Below, piece after piece: positions 36,958 to 49,164 of a stretch of 64,000 nt of DNA (position 1 is the first letter of the stretch; every line of letters begins with the position of its first letter). A program made the position numbers and the translations under genes. Below the pieces are notes generated by a model. That model ran no database searches. It had not been told where the DNA came from and saw nothing but the letters and a program-made list of their open reading frames with translations. This stretch comes from Ptychodera flava (lineage: Eukaryota > Hemichordata > Enteropneusta > Ptychoderidae): positions 244,001 through 308,000 of the forward strand of contig NW_027248388.1 in NCBI RefSeq assembly GCF_041260155.1, given 5' to 3'.

Positions 36958-37224
36958 ATTCACCGTCAGTACAGATAGAGGACCTGAGTGATGGTAAAGT
37001 GATTGAGGGCGACGTGTACGTCGCACGCTGCCACGTCGATGCATACCCCGAAGGCGATATGGCATGGACCGATGTCAACGATGACGTCATTAGCCATGAC
37101 CAAGAACTTGTTATCGCAAATTCGCATAGAACCAATGCTGGAACATATACGTGTCATGCAAATAACACATTCTTCAATGGACAAATGGGATATGGAAATT
37201 CCTCGATTTTTATGGACGTACAAT
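36958..37224 (+). CDS. Gene B exon 5: Ig domain
   Basis: A phase 1-1 exon of 267 nt. It reads SPSVQIEDLSDGKVIEGDVY, first cysteine in VARCHVDAYP, tryptophan in MAWTDVND, second cysteine in GTYTCHANNTFFNGQMG, ending FMDVQC. Close in style to gene A domain 3 (IEGDVY, ANNTF). The frame is intact. Confidence 0.86.
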
Positions 37225-37257
37225 GTAAGTAAGATGGCACTTATTTATTAATCTTTT

Positions 37258-37332
37258 CAATAAATAAATAGCTAAATAAATAAATAAATAAATAAATATT
37301 ATAAATAAATAAATAAATAAATAGATAAATAA

Positions 37333-37414
<82 letters not shown>
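37258..37414. repeat. (AAAT)n microsatellite
   Basis: AAAT/ATAA tetranucleotides with interruptions; the weaker AT-rich tetranucleotide pattern runs on to about 37560, beside the exon 6 acceptor. Confidence 0.95.
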
Positions 37415-37577
37415 ATGATTAATTAATTAAGTAAGTAAGAATAAAATAATAAATAAGTACGGTAATCAATAAATGACGTAATGAATAAGTTGATGAAATA
37501 AACAGATAATTGACTAAATAGATTGATAGATTAATCATTCAATCAATTAATCTATTAAATCAATCACATGTTTGTAG

Positions 37578-37841
37578 ATTTCTCTGGTGTCAGCATTGAA
37601 GATAACAGTAACGGGAGAGTTATACTTGGAAATACGTTTACCGCTGATTGTGTTGCCGACTCTAATCCCGAGGCTGACTACAAATGGACTCGTCCAGACG
37701 GAAAAGTTTCAACCTCGTCGCAACTTGAGATCCCGTCAGCGCTCAAGAACGACACTGGCAACTACACATGCGAAGCGAACACAACGTTTTGGAACGGGTC
37801 GCTGGAAATAGCAAGTGCACATTTGTACTTGGACGTACAGT
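37578..37841 (+). CDS. Gene B exon 6: Ig domain
   Basis: A phase 1-1 exon of 264 nt. It reads FSGVSIEDNSNGRVILGNTF, first cysteine in TADCVADSNPEA, tryptophan in YKWTRPDGK, second cysteine in GNYTCEANTTFWNGS, ending LYLDVQC. The frame is intact. Confidence 0.86.
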
Positions 37842-38788
37842 GTAAGTAAATGATAGCGGTTCCGGAGACACCTAATCGCGTTCGCAATGTGTGTGAAGAC
37901 ATAATTTTGCAGGAGTTCTGTTAGTCGTAGCTGTTACCCTTATCTATATGAAAGGCAGAGCCCATTAAGACTCTATTTTAAAAGCTGGCATGGGGTTCAA
38001 ACTTTATGACCATGTATGTTACCCGTGGATGGTGAGAATGTGCGTGCATGTGCGCGGCAGTAAAATGTTTCACTGAATGTTTAATCTTCTCTTGCTTGCA
38101 AGCAAAGTTGAGGTTGAGCACAGTTTACCAGTATATCAGAATGGTTTAAGAAGGTAAACAACTTAAATCACTTTTCATGTTAAAAATCATGAAAAAGTTA
38201 AAATAAAGGGCAGCTTTCTTCCTTTCACACTACAGTGTGCTGCACCAAGGTTATGGAATGTTTTCTGGTTGACATTGACGCATCGACCGCATTTACGATT
38301 ATGATTGACTTGGCGCAGATATTTATTGGTTTCTCGATAAACAAGATTGAAAAGTGCAATAATTTTTCTTTGAATACTTATACATTAGTCATGACACATC
38401 AACAATTTATTATTGTTGATCACTAAACTCATAACAGAAAAAGTTTCCCAAAGCTTTGAAAATCTGTAGTCGTTACATGTGACGATACTCGAAACAGACG
38501 TTTTGCTGTTCGAATTTTTGTCAACTTAGCAATTTCTAAATTACTTGAATTCTCTTTCTTCGCGTGGAATTGCGGAAACAGGCGTGTTTGGAACAAACCA
38601 CTTGTCCTGCTAAAGTACACTTGGTCCTATGCAAAGGTCTAAATACATGAATATAAACAGTGTGTTGAAATAATCTTACAAGAGGGAGGTAACTAGCGTA
38701 TCAAATACTATAATTTTTATCATATCAAACTGCTCTCATGAAGAACACACACGACGTTTTCAGTAATTCCTATCCTTTATCTCGACAG

Positions 38789-39058
38789 ATGAACCTATCA
38801 TTACCTTGATTACTTATGGACCAATAAATGAAACTGGCAAAGTTATTGTCAACAGCAGCATTGGTGTCCTCTGTGACGTCGTTGAGAGCAACCCTGGAGT
38901 GGATGTCGTGTCTTGGGGAGTCCGCGGCGGCGGCGATTGGTTAAACTTTACATCCGTAACACGTGGCGATCACGGAAACTACTCTTGTACTGCAAACAAT
39001 ACGTTTTGGGATAACACTACTGGCAGTACAACCTTACAGATATTTCTCGATGTACAGT
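38789..39058 (+). CDS. Gene B exon 7: Ig domain
   Basis: A phase 1-1 exon of 270 nt. It reads EPIITLITYGPINETGKVIV, first cysteine in GVLCDVVESNPG, tryptophan in VVSWGVRGGG, second cysteine in GNYSCTANNTFWDNTTG, ending FLDVQC. The frame is intact. Confidence 0.86.
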
Positions 39059-39637
39059 GTAGGTATTCATCATCCACCTTCGTTGCATTAAAAGTGAAAG
39101 CTCTTTGCTCATTATCATAGTTTCAATGACGTCGCACATGACATGAGTTACTAGTGCAAATCCCAGGAATCTCTCCTGTATTCCAAAAAAACTGAGTCCA
39201 CCGTGCCAAAGGATTATGCTGGATTCTATTTTAGATTCTACCAGAATATTCGGCAGTTTTGCCAGATACAGGAAATCAATTTTGTGTTCTAGTGCTGGAT
39301 TCTCAGTGCTGGATGAGGAGGGATACATTCATGGATTCTACTGTAAATTATGAGAATCAATCAAAATGGATTCTTTCAAAATGCTGTTAGGGCAAACTTG
39401 TGACAGCACAGCGGATGCCAAAAGCCTTTCACTATGTATCAGCTGAGTCGATACAGAACCCCGCACTAAAAGCTGGTTCAAGTCCTTTATCGGCAGGCTT
39501 TTCTGTCTCCAAAATATAGCATTGTCAAGACGATCAGATGCATTTGTTCGAATTCACTTATTCGCATGTGATCTTGAATACCATTTTAAAAATATGCAGA
39601 TAACGCAAACACAAGATAGCGTCAATTATATTTTCAG

Positions 39638-39897
39638 ATGGGCCTGAAATAACGTTATCTGACGTCAATAACACTGGACTTGAAGGCAGACCTTTCACAA
39701 AGTACTGTGAAGTCAGTGGTAATCCCATTGCAAGCAGCGTACAATGGAAATACGGCGATGTAGTGGTTTCTGAAAATCATACGTTGGCGTTCACTCCCCA
39801 GAGAAACCAAGAGGGGGCGTACACGTGTGTCGCAACGGTTGTGTTCTGGGATAGTACTCAGCAAGTAACTGCAGCCTCCTTGACTTGGCTGTACAGT
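39638..39897 (+). CDS. Gene B exon 8: Ig domain, frame disrupted near the end
   Basis: It reads GPEITLSDVNNTGLEGRPF, first cysteine in TKYCEVSGNP, tryptophan in VQWKYGD, second cysteine in GAYTCVATVVFWDSTQQ. One base seems missing at about 39882: the last codons should be LAVQC before the gtgagt donor but read LTWLYS in the open frame. The exon is 260 nt where 261 is expected. Confidence 0.75.
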
Positions 39898-40380
39898 GTG
39901 AGTGTACATGCTCTGTCGTCTGCCATCTTGAACCTTCATTTGTCCCTGTTTTTATTTAGTATTCTGTTCGCTGTTTGTTCTCTTTATTGCTCTTCTAGAT
40001 ACGCCCCCGATGTCAATGCGACGCTGCATATTACTTTTGAACATGAACTCCTTAACATGGTTGTTTGTTGATCACAGAGGTTAGCACAAAAAGGTGAATT
40101 CAACATATGTCATGAGGTGTTCCTAATTTTTTGCACATGTATAAGTAAATGTTTTAACCCTTTAATGTAGGATTTTTTATAATGACTAGAGAAAAAATAA
40201 ACGGTGACATATGACAAGTCATGCGGAGGAAAAAAAGGATGAGAAAAAGCAGCATAGAAATAGCTGCAGGTCGGACAACTGCAAATAATGATGATTAAGG
40301 CAGAGAATATAAAACAATATGTAAAATTTAGCAAGAATGTCAATATCTAAAACTGCCAAATGCGAAATTTTGATTTTCAG

Positions 40381-40644
40381 ATTTACCCGACGTAATGGTT
40401 GAAAAGAAAACTCTGACTGTGAAGGAAGGTGAAAATGTGACCTTGAACTGCGAAATAGATTCAAAGCCGGCAGCAGTTTATCATAACTGGACCAAAGATG
40501 ACGATGTTGTGTCCACAGACTTAAAACACGTACTTGGCAACGTCCAACGATATGACGCTGGAATATACACGTGTATCGCTGTTAACGAATTGTATGATGG
40601 GACACTGGGTACAGGGTACAACGAAACGAAAGTGATCGTTGAAT
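40381..40644 (+). CDS. Gene B exon 9: Ig domain, KEGENVTL type
   Basis: A phase 1-1 exon of 264 nt. It reads LPDVMVEKKTLTVKEGENVT, first cysteine in LNCEIDSKP, tryptophan in YHNWTKDDD, second cysteine in GIYTCIAVNELYDGTLG, ending VIVEC. It is the first exon carrying the YHNWTK motif that marks all the expanded domains; exons 11 and 13 are its closest relatives by eye. Confidence 0.87.
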
Positions 40645-40859
40645 GTAAGTCTGAAAATATGTTGATACATTGATAAAATACCTTACACAATGTATGTAGA
40701 GAGATTCCTTCAGGCTATATAGATATTCTGCGGTGAATTTGATCCAAAGGTCTAACAAACATTGACATGAGTTGATATATATTTGACACCGACAAAAATT
40801 GTTTTGCAAATTTGCAATTATCTAATATGCATTCGCTCTTTTCCCGAACGCATTTCAAG

Positions 40860-41123
40860 ATATCCCGGATGTCAACATCGATATCGAAGCTCCCATTATT
40901 AAAGAGGGTGAAACGGCGATGTTCACTTGCAAAATTGATTCAAATCCGAATGTAACATACCATAACTGGACGAACGATGGCGTCGTCGTGTCCACAGACC
41001 TAAACCTCGCCATCGCTAACGCCCAACGTCAGCATACTGGCACTTACCAGTGCATTGCTGGTAATGTGTTCTATGATGGAACGACAGGCACGGGATCCAA
41101 TGCCACTGAACTCACTGTTCAAT
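40860..41123 (+). CDS. Gene B exon 10: Ig domain, ANAQRQ type
   Basis: A phase 1-1 exon of 264 nt. It reads IPDVNIDIEAPIIKEGETAM, first cysteine in FTCKIDSNPN, YHNWTNDG, second cysteine in GTYQCIAGNVFYDGTTG, ending LTVQC. Most similar to exon 12 (shared STDLNL, IANAQRQ, GSNATELTVQC). The frame is intact. Confidence 0.87.
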
Positions 41124-41412
41124 GTAAGTCTTATGTATTTAAACCTTAGCTTTATTGTGGATGTCGTATCGGGTAAAATTGTTGCAAATCCTATCGAAGG
41201 AAAACATTTGTAATGGATGTAGTTGGCGATATTTTCTATCGCCATAAACGTTTTTGTAATACCCTTGCACGTTGTAATTCCAAGCTATTTTAAACTCACT
41301 GTACCAACTTCGACAATAATCTAACACACTCACGTGTTCAAAGGAAAGTTGACATTTCCTTGCCACAACCACTTAAGATTGCCAACATATACACTTGACC
41401 ATCGTTTAACAG

Positions 41413-41676
41413 ATACCCCCAGTGTATCAGTTGACAAGAGAAGAGTGTCAGTGAGGGAAGGTGAAAATGTGACCTTCAGCTGCGAAATAGATTCCAACAC
41501 TGACGTGACTTACCACAATTGGACAAAGGATGGCGCTGTCGTGTCAACAAACCTGAGCTTTACCATTGCCGGCGTCGACCGGCTTAATTTTGGCTTCTAC
41601 GAGTGCATTGCTGTAACTGAGTTCTATGACGGAACGACAGGAACAGCACGAAACCAAACCGAACTCGATGTCCAAT
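41413..41676 (+). CDS. Gene B exon 11: Ig domain
   Basis: A phase 1-1 exon of 264 nt. It reads TPSVSVDKRRVSVREGENVT, first cysteine in FSCEIDSNTD, YHNWTKDGAV, second cysteine in GFYECIAVTEFYDGTTG, ending LDVQC. Similar to exons 9 and 13. The frame is intact. Confidence 0.87.
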
Positions 41677-41797
41677 GTATGTATTGAAATTGTAGTTCAG
41701 TTCATGCAATAAATTCTTTATTTGTTTTAACTTTTCACCGATTTCATAAAATCTTATCAAGGATCGTTGCATCAACACCTGCAAATGGATACAACAA

Positions 41798-41799
<2 letters not shown>

Positions 41800-41867
<68 letters not shown>
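41800..41867. repeat. (AG)n microsatellite
   Basis: About 33 AG dinucleotides ending some 45 bp before exon 12. Confidence 0.97.
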
Positions 41868-41868
<1 letters not shown>

Positions 41869-41911
41869 ATGCTTGAATATGTGTAACAGATGATGACAAA
41901 CACTCTTCCAG

Positions 41912-42175
41912 ATATTCCTGAGGTCGGCATTCTTACTGAAGCCTCGATAGTTAGAGAAGGCGAAATGGTGATACTCAGTTGCAAAATTGATTCCAACCCG
42001 GACGTAACATACCACAACTGGACGAAAGATGGCGTTGTTCTGTCCACAGACCTAAACCTCACCATCGCTAACGCCCAACGACAGGATACCGGCACTTACC
42101 AGTGCATTGCTGGTACTGTGTTCTATGATGGAACGACAGGCGTGGGGTCCAATGCCACTGAACTCACTGTTCAAT
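41912..42175 (+). CDS. Gene B exon 12: Ig domain, ANAQRQ type
   Basis: A phase 1-1 exon of 264 nt. It reads IPEVGILTEASIVREGEMVI, first cysteine in LSCKIDSNPD, YHNWTKDGVV, second cysteine in GTYQCIAGTVFYDGTTG, ending LTVQC. Close copy of exon 10 over its second half. The frame is intact. Confidence 0.87.
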
Positions 42176-42473
42176 GTATGTATTCAAACCTTAGCTTTCA
42201 TCATTCGTCATCATTTTATGATTCAGAAACTTCATTATTTTTAATAGGGTTACGAAACGAATTCAATGCACTGAGTCTAGATAAGGTTTTCCAATATTTG
42301 CCTATATGTACAGATCAAGGGCAAAATGATGTGATGACCACATCCCAACTATGATTGAACAGGCAAAAAAAATCATCCAAACTATATTCAAATTGTGTGA
42401 TTTCTCCTCATGAAGTTTATTTTAGATCCTGTGAGTATAACGTATTAATAATTATTTTAATATCGATTAACAG

Positions 42474-42736
42474 ATGTCCCCGGTGTAACAGTCGAGAAGG
42501 CAAGTCTAACAATCAAGGAAGGTGAAAATGTTACCTTGACCTGCGAAATTGACTCAACCTGGAAATTACTTACCATAACTGGACGAAGGATGGCGCTGTT
42601 GTGTCTGACGACCTTAGGCATGTTATTGAAAGCTCTCGACCGATAGATTCCGGCCTTTATGAGTGTACTGTCGTTTATACATTATATGATGGATCGACAG
42701 GAACGGTATCAAATAGAACTGAACTTGATGTTCAAT
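42474..42736 (+). CDS. Gene B exon 13: Ig domain, frame disrupted
   Basis: It reads VPGVTVEKASLTIKEGENVT, first cysteine in LTCEIDS, and then loses one base at about 42556, in an A run. The next frame reads ITYHNWTKDGAVVSDDLRH (tryptophan) and GLYECTVVYTLYDGSTG (second cysteine), ending LDVQC. The exon is 263 nt; its siblings are 264. Confidence 0.75.
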
Positions 42737-43138
42737 GTACGTATTCAAATTGTTCTGCTATATTTACCATACTCACTAATTGTTAGTCTCTGTTGTTTGT
42801 TAATTGAATCAGATGTGTTATCTGTTGTCAGTCCAAATTTATCACCTTAACTTGATGTCTATCTTAATATTTAATAATCTGTACGTTGACGACAATTGGG
42901 GCAAAAAATGTTTGCTATGTCGTTTTATCGAATATTAAGGAGTAAGAGCCCTTAACCCAATGGAGATTCATGTAATGTTACATTTATGTTATGAGTTTTC
43001 TTTTCAGAGATCTTGCAAATCGTTGTCTCCATTGAAGGCTCACTGACGCAAAAGGAATTAACTGATCCCCATTTAGAGTCCAAAATCAGTCCCCGAGTGT
43101 CATTCTACAGTAATTTTACGATTGCATTAAAATTTCAG

Positions 43139-43402
43139 ATCCTCCAAGGGTGCACATCGATGACAAAGTATCGACAATAAACGAAGGAGAAACTGTGACG
43201 ATAGTTTGCAAAGTTGAGGCAAAGCCAGCGGCAACTTACCATAACTGGACAAAAGAGGGGGTTGTCGTGTCTACAGAGCTAAACTACACCATCGAAAATG
43301 CCACTTGGGTCGCTTCTGGTCGCTACGAGTGCATTGCTGTTAATACATTCTACGATGGAACGACAGGAATTGGAAACGACGTAACTGAACTCAGTGTTGA
43401 AT
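43139..43402 (+). CDS. Gene B exon 14: Ig domain, type A, pair 1
   Basis: A phase 1-1 exon of 264 nt. It reads PPRVHIDDKVSTINEGETVT, first cysteine in IVCKVEAKPAA, YHNWTKEGVVVSTELNYTIE, second cysteine in GRYECIAVNTFYDGTTG, ending LSVEC. It is the first of six type A exons (ENATW, ECIAVNTFYD) that alternate with type B. The frame is intact. Confidence 0.88.
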
Positions 43403-43687
43403 GTATGTGTAGTACACATTACTAAGAGCAAATTGTATTCGATACTACATTCTGCATACATTTCATCTATCGGATAACTAAGAGGAGAACCTCATACAGA
43501 GATTTAGACTATGAAGTTTACTTCCGTGGTAGTACCATGATGCAATTTTAGCTGTGCCTTAAACAAAATCTTCGGCTAGGAAACACCAGGCAGGATAATC
43601 ATTTATTACTATAAGGTACATCTGGAGAAGCTTTAAAAAAACGTGCAAGCATTTAACAATATCAATTGCTGAATTTTGTATGTACAG

Positions 43688-43951
43688 ATTTCCCGAACGT
43701 TGCGGTTGTCCACGAAAAAGTAACAGTAAAGGAAGGTGAGAATGCAACCTTGAAATGCGAAGTTAATTCCAACCCTGAAGTAACCTACCACAACTGGACG
43801 AAAGAGGGCGTGGTCCTGTCTACAGAGCTTAACTACACTATCTTTGATGCCAATCGACTTGATTCTGGCTCCTACCAATGCATCGCTGGTAATACACTAT
43901 CCGATGGAAGGACTGGAATGTCATCCTCCATGGTCGAATTGGATGTTCAGT
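43688..43951 (+). CDS. Gene B exon 15: Ig domain, type B, pair 1
   Basis: A phase 1-1 exon of 264 nt. It reads FPNVAVVHEKVTVKEGENAT, first cysteine in LKCEVNSNPE, YHNWTKEGVVLSTELNYTIF, second cysteine in GSYQCIAGNTLSDGRTG, ending LDVQC. First of six type B exons (DANRL, QCIAGNTLSDG). The frame is intact. Confidence 0.88.
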
Positions 43952-44438
43952 GTATGTAAAAATTTCTTTGCAGAAAACTTAATCCATATCAGAATATTTT
44001 GTGGAGCATATTTATAAAGTACATGTAGTACTCCTGAATATATATTACAGATGGTTCCTGGAATTATTAAATTAGGGTTTCGCATTTTTCTCATAGATCA
44101 AAAACATCAAAAACAAAAATTGATGTTTCCGGCCGCTGTCTAGGTCATATTCTGGTATTAAGAACGACATTATTGGATTGACTGTTATGTGTATTACTAA
44201 ACATTCTTTTCGCTTCATACTTGCCATAACCTTTTCAAATATATGCCATGAGGGGACGGGGTCAACAGACATGCTCCATCAGGACATACACATACATACA
44301 ACCAGCCTTCACATAGAACTGGCACACAGACAGGTAGACTTGCAGACTGACGGAGAGACAAACAATATTAATTTTTAAGTGGGTTGTTTTAAGTCTTACA
44401 TGGAATTGATAAATATAAGCATTACAATGGATTTCCAG

Positions 44439-44700
44439 ATATCCCAGATGTTAGCATCGACAACGAAGAATTCTCAAAAGGAAGGAGAAACAGTGACGTT
44501 AATTTGCAAAGTTGAGGCAAATCCAACGGCAACCTACCAAAACTGGACGAAAGATGGCGTTGTCGTGTCTGCAGAGCTGAACTACACTATCGAAAATGCT
44601 ACTTGGCTCGATTCTGGTCACTACGAGTGCATTGCTGTTAATACGTTCTACGATGGAACGACAGCAATTGGAATCAACGTAACTGAGCTCAATGTTGAAT
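44439..44700 (+). CDS. Gene B exon 16: Ig domain, type A, pair 2, frame disrupted
   Basis: The phase-1 frame reads IPDVSIDNEEFS. Two bases are then missing at about 44477 compared with the intact siblings (SIKEGE or SINEGE), and the next frame reads KEGETVTLICKVEANPTATY, QNWTKDG and HYECIAVNTFYDGTT, ending LNVEC. 262 nt. The stretch TAIGINVTELNVEC equals that of exon 20. Confidence 0.75.
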
Positions 44701-45011
44701 GTATGTGTAGAAAATATTATTAAGGATATTTTGTTCAATACGACACTTCTGCATATATTAAATCCATCGGATGACTGAAGGGAGAAGAGAAACAGAGATA
44801 TAGACAATGAAGTTTAGCTTAGCGATGATATACCAAGATACAATTTTAACTGTGCTTTAAACAAAATCGATGCTCGGGAAGGAAAATCATCACATGAAAC
44901 TGAAGTTTCCAAAGATTTAATCGTTATTAATTACTATCAGATATAACTAAAGAAGCTTTGAAAAACTGAAAAGCATTTTAAAATATCAATTGATGAATTT
45001 TCTATTTACAG

Positions 45012-45274
45012 ATTTCCCAAACGTAGCGGTTGGAAACAAAATAGTAACAGTAAAGGAAGGTGAGAATGCAACCTTGAAATGCGAAATTAATTCCAACCCT
45101 GAAGTAACCTACCACACTGGACGAAAGATGGCGTGGTCCTGTCTACAGAGCTTAACTACACTATCTTTGATGCCAATCGACTTTATTCTGGCTTCTACCA
45201 ATGTATCGCCGGTAATACACTATCCGATGGAAGGACTGGAATGTCATCCTCCATGGTCGAATTGGATGTTCAGT
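45012..45274 (+). CDS. Gene B exon 17: Ig domain, type B, pair 2, frame disrupted
   Basis: It reads FPNVAVGNKIVTVKEGENAT and LKCEINSNPEVTYH, then lacks one A at about 45115 (CACACTGG where siblings have CACAACTGG). The other frame continues with the tryptophan, the second cysteine and SSSMVELDVQC. 263 nt. It shares the codon change RLYSGF with exon 21. Confidence 0.75.
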
Positions 45275-45821
45275 GTATGTAAACATTTCTTTGCAGAAAA
45301 CTTAATCCATATTAGAATATTTTTTAGCATATTTATAAATACATGTAGAACTCCTGAATATATATTACAGCTTTGTGGAATTATTTAATTAGGGTTTCGC
45401 ATTTTTGTCATAGATCAAAAACATCAACAACAAAAAATGTGATGTTTCCGGCCGCTGTCTAGGTCATATTCTCTGGTATTAAGAACGATATTATTTGATT
45501 GACTTATGTGTATTATTAAACATGCTTTTCGCTTCATACTTGCCATAACCTTTTTTAAATATATGCTATAAGGGGACAGGGTCGATAGATGTGGTCCATC
45601 AAGTTATACAAAATTATATATAGGAAGTTTACTTAGTGTACCTTATGTATTGTTTCCCTCCTATTGACATGTAATTACTCGCGTATTCAAAACGGCCATC
45701 AGATAGAACTGGCACACAGACAGGTAGACATGCAGACTGACCGAGAGTCACACAATTTTTAAGTGTGTTGTTTTAAGTCTTACGTTGAATGATAAATATA
45801 AGCATCACAATGCATTTCTAG

Positions 45822-46085
45822 ATACTCCAGTGGTTTACATCGACAACGAAGAATTCTCAATAAACGAAGGAGAAACAGCGACGTTAATTTGCAAAGTTGA
45901 GGCAAATCCAGCGGCAACTTACCACAGCTGGACAAAAGATGGCGTTGTTGTGTCTACAGAGCTGAACTACACTATCGAAAATGCTACTTGGCTCGATTCT
46001 GGTCACTACGAGTGCATTGCTGTTAATACGTTTTACGATGGAACTACAGGAATTGGAAACAACGTAACTGAACTCAGTGTTGAAT
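45822..46085 (+). CDS. Gene B exon 18: Ig domain, type A, pair 3
   Basis: A phase 1-1 exon of 264 nt with an open frame. It reads TPVVYIDNEEFSINEGETAT, first cysteine in LICKVEANPAA, YHSWTKDG, second cysteine in GHYECIAVNTFYDGTTG, ending IGNNVTELSVEC. Nearly identical to exon 22; the one amino-acid difference noticed is HSW against HNW. Confidence 0.89.
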
Positions 46086-46395
46086 GTATGTGTAGAAAAT
46101 ATTACTAAGGATATTTTGTTCAATACGACACTTCTGCATATATTAAATCCATCGGATGACTGAAGGGAGAAGAGAAACAGAGATTTAGACAATGAAGTTT
46201 AGCTTAGCGATGATATACCGAGATACAATTTTAACTGTGCTTTAAAGAAAATCGGTGCTCGGGTAGGAAATTCATCACATGAAACTGAATTTTCCTAAGA
46301 TTAATCGTTATTGATTACTATCAGATATAACTAAAGAAGCTTTGAAAAACTGAAAAGCATTTTAAAATATCAATTGCTGAATTTTCTATTTACAG

Positions 46396-46659
46396 ATTTC
46401 CCGAATGTAGCGGTTGCAAACAAAATAGTAACAGTAAAGGAAGGTGAAAATGCAACCTTGAAATGCGAAATTAATTCCAACCCTGAAGTAAACTACCACA
46501 ACTGGACGAAAGAGGGCGTGGTCCTGTCTTCAGAGCTTAACTACACTATCTTTGATGCCAATCGACTTGATTCTAGCTTCTACCATTGTATCGCCGGTAA
46601 TACACTCTCCGATGGAAGGACTGGAATGTCATCCTCCATGGTCGCATTGGATGTTCAGT
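46396..46659 (+). CDS. Gene B exon 19: Ig domain, type B, pair 3
   Basis: A phase 1-1 exon of 264 nt with an open frame. It reads FPNVAVANKIVTVKEGENAT, first cysteine in LKCEINSNPE, YHNWTKEGVVLSSELNYTIF, second cysteine in FYHCIAGNTLSDGRTG, ending VALDVQC. Confidence 0.89.
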
Positions 46660-47210
46660 GTATGTAAACATTTCTTTGCAGAAAACTTAATCCATATTAG
46701 AATATTTTTTTAGCATATTTATAAATACATGTAGAACTCCTGAATATATATTACAGCTTTGTGGAATTATTTAATTAGGGTTTCGCATTTTTGTCATAGA
46801 TCAAAAACAATCAACAACAAAAAAATGTGATGTTTCCGGCCGCTGTCTAGGTCATATTCTCTGGTATTAAGAACGATATTATTTGATTGACTTATGTGTA
46901 TTATTAAACATGCTTTTCGCTTCATACTTGCCATAACCTTTTTTAAATATATGCTATGAGGGGACATGGTCGATAGATGTGGTCCATCAGGTTATACAAA
47001 ATTAGCATATAGGAAGTTTACTTAGTGTACCTTATGTATTGTTTCCCTCCTATTGACATGTAATTACTCGCGTATTCAAAACGGCCATCAGATAGAACTG
47101 GCACACAGACAGGTAGACATGCAGACTGACCGAGAGTCACACAATTTTTAAGTGTGTTGTTTTAAGTCTTACGTTGAATGATAAATATAAGCATCACAAT
47201 GCATTTCTAG

Positions 47211-47474
47211 ATACTCCAGTGGTTAACATCGACAACGAAGAATTCTCAATAAAGGAAGGAGAAACAGCGACGTTAATTTGCAAAGTTGAGGCAAATCCAG
47301 CAGCAACTTACCACAACTGGACGAAAGATGGCGTTGTTGTGTCTACAGAGCTGAACTACACCATCGAAAATGCTACTTGGCTCGATTCTGGTCACTACGA
47401 GTGCATTGCTGTTAATACGTTCTACGATGGAACGACAGCAATTGGAATCAACGTAACTGAGCTCAATGTTGAAT
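47211..47474 (+). CDS. Gene B exon 20: Ig domain, type A, pair 4
   Basis: A phase 1-1 exon of 264 nt with an open frame. It reads TPVVNIDNEEFSIKEGETAT, LICKVEANPAA, YHNWTKDG, GHYECIAVNTFYDGTTA, ending IGINVTELNVEC. Its 3' half matches exon 16 rather than its nearest neighbours 18 and 22. Confidence 0.89.
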
Positions 47475-47782
47475 GTATGTGTAGAAAACATTATTAAGGA
47501 TATTTTGTTCAATACGACACTTCTGCATATATTAAATCCATCGGATGACTGAAGGGAGAAGAGAAACAGAGATATAGACAATGAAGTTTAGCTTAGCGAT
47601 GATACCGAGATACAATTTTAACTGTGCTTTAAAGAAAATCGGTGCTCGGGTAGGAATTCATCACATGAAACTGAATTTTCCTAAGATTTAATCGTTATTA
47701 ATTACTATCAGATATAACTAAAGAAGCTTTGAAAAACTGAAAAGCATTTTAAAATATCAATTGCTGAATTTTCTATTTACAG

Positions 47783-48045
47783 ATTTCCCAAACGTAGCGG
47801 TTGCAAACAAAATAGTAACAGTAAAGGAAGGTGAAAATGCAACCTTGAAATGCGAAATTAATTCCAACCCTGAAGTAACCTACCACAACTGGACGAAAGA
47901 TGGCGTGGTCCTGTCTACAGAGCTTAACTACACTATCTTTGTGCCAATCGACTTTATTCTGGCTTCTACCAATGTATCGCCGGTAATACACTATCCGATG
48001 GAAGGACTGGAATGTCATCCTCCATGGTCGAATTGGATGTTCAGT
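47783..48045 (+). CDS. Gene B exon 21: Ig domain, type B, pair 4, frame disrupted
   Basis: It reads FPNVAVANKIVTVKEGENAT, LKCEINSNPE, YHNWTKDGVVLSTELNYTIF, then lacks one A at about 47941 (TTTGTGCC where siblings have TTTGATGCC). The other frame carries the second cysteine and ends LDVQC. 263 nt. Confidence 0.76.
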
Positions 48046-48591
48046 GTATGTAAACATTTCTTTGCAGAAAACTTAATCCATATTAGAATATTTTTTAGCA
48101 TATTTATAAATACATGTAGAACTCCTGAATATATATTACAGCTTTGTGGAATTATTTAATTAGGGTTTCGCATTTTGTCATAGATCAAAAACATCAACAA
48201 CAAAAAATGTGATGTTTCCGGCCGCTGTCTAGGTCACATTCTCTGGTATTAAGAACGATATTATTGGATTGACTTATGTGTATTATTAACATGCTTTTCG
48301 CTTCATACTTGCCATAACCTTTTTTAAATATATGCTATGAGGGGACATGGTCGATAGATGTGGTCCATCAGGTTATACAAAATTAGCATATAGGAAGTTT
48401 ACTTAGTGTACCTTATGTATTGTTTCCCTCCTATTGACATGTAATTACTCGCGTATTCAAAACGGCCATCAGATAGAACTGGCACACAGACAGGTAGACA
48501 TGCAGACTGACCGAGAGTCACACAATTTTTAAGTGTGTTGTTTTAAGTCTTACGTTGAATGATAAATATAAGCATCACAATGCATTTCTAG

Positions 48592-48855
48592 ATACTCCAG
48601 TGGTTTACATCGACAACGAAGAATTCTCAATAAACGAAGGAGAAACAGCGACGTTAATTTGCAAAGTTGAGGCAAATCCAGCGGCAACTTACCACAACTG
48701 GACCAAAGATGGCGTTGTCGTGTCTACAGAGCTGAACTACACTATCGAAAATGCTACTTGGCTCGATTCTGGTCACTACGAGTGCATTGCTGTTAATACG
48801 TTTTACGATGGAACTACAGGAATTGGAAACAACGTAACTGAACTCAGTGTTGAAT
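48592..48855 (+). CDS. Gene B exon 22: Ig domain, type A, pair 5
   Basis: A phase 1-1 exon of 264 nt with an open frame. It reads TPVVYIDNEEFSINEGETAT, LICKVEANPAA, YHNWTKDG, GHYECIAVNTFYDGTTG, ending IGNNVTELSVEC, a near copy of exon 18. Confidence 0.89.
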
Positions 48856-49164
48856 GTATGTGTAGAAAATATTATAGGATATTTTGTTCAATACGACACT
48901 TCTGCATATATTAAATTCATCGGATGACTAAACGGAGAAGAGAAACAGAGATTTAGACAATGAAGTTTAGCTTAGCGATGATATACCGAGATACAATTTT
49001 AACTGTGCTTTAAAGAAAATCGGTGCTCGGGTAGGAAATTCATCACATGAAACTGAATTTTCCTAAGATTTAATCGTTATTGATTACTATCAGATATAAC
49101 TAAAGAAGCTTTGAAAAACTGAAAAGCATTTTAAAATATCAATTGCTGAATTTTTTATCTACAG

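Noticed and set aside
43008-43090. Possible decayed Ig exon after exon 13
   Set aside because: A good acceptor (ttttcag) is followed by IEGSL-like codons, where a partner for exon 13 would be expected, but the phase-1 junction gives an immediate stop and no cysteine, tryptophan or donor follows. Too weak to call.
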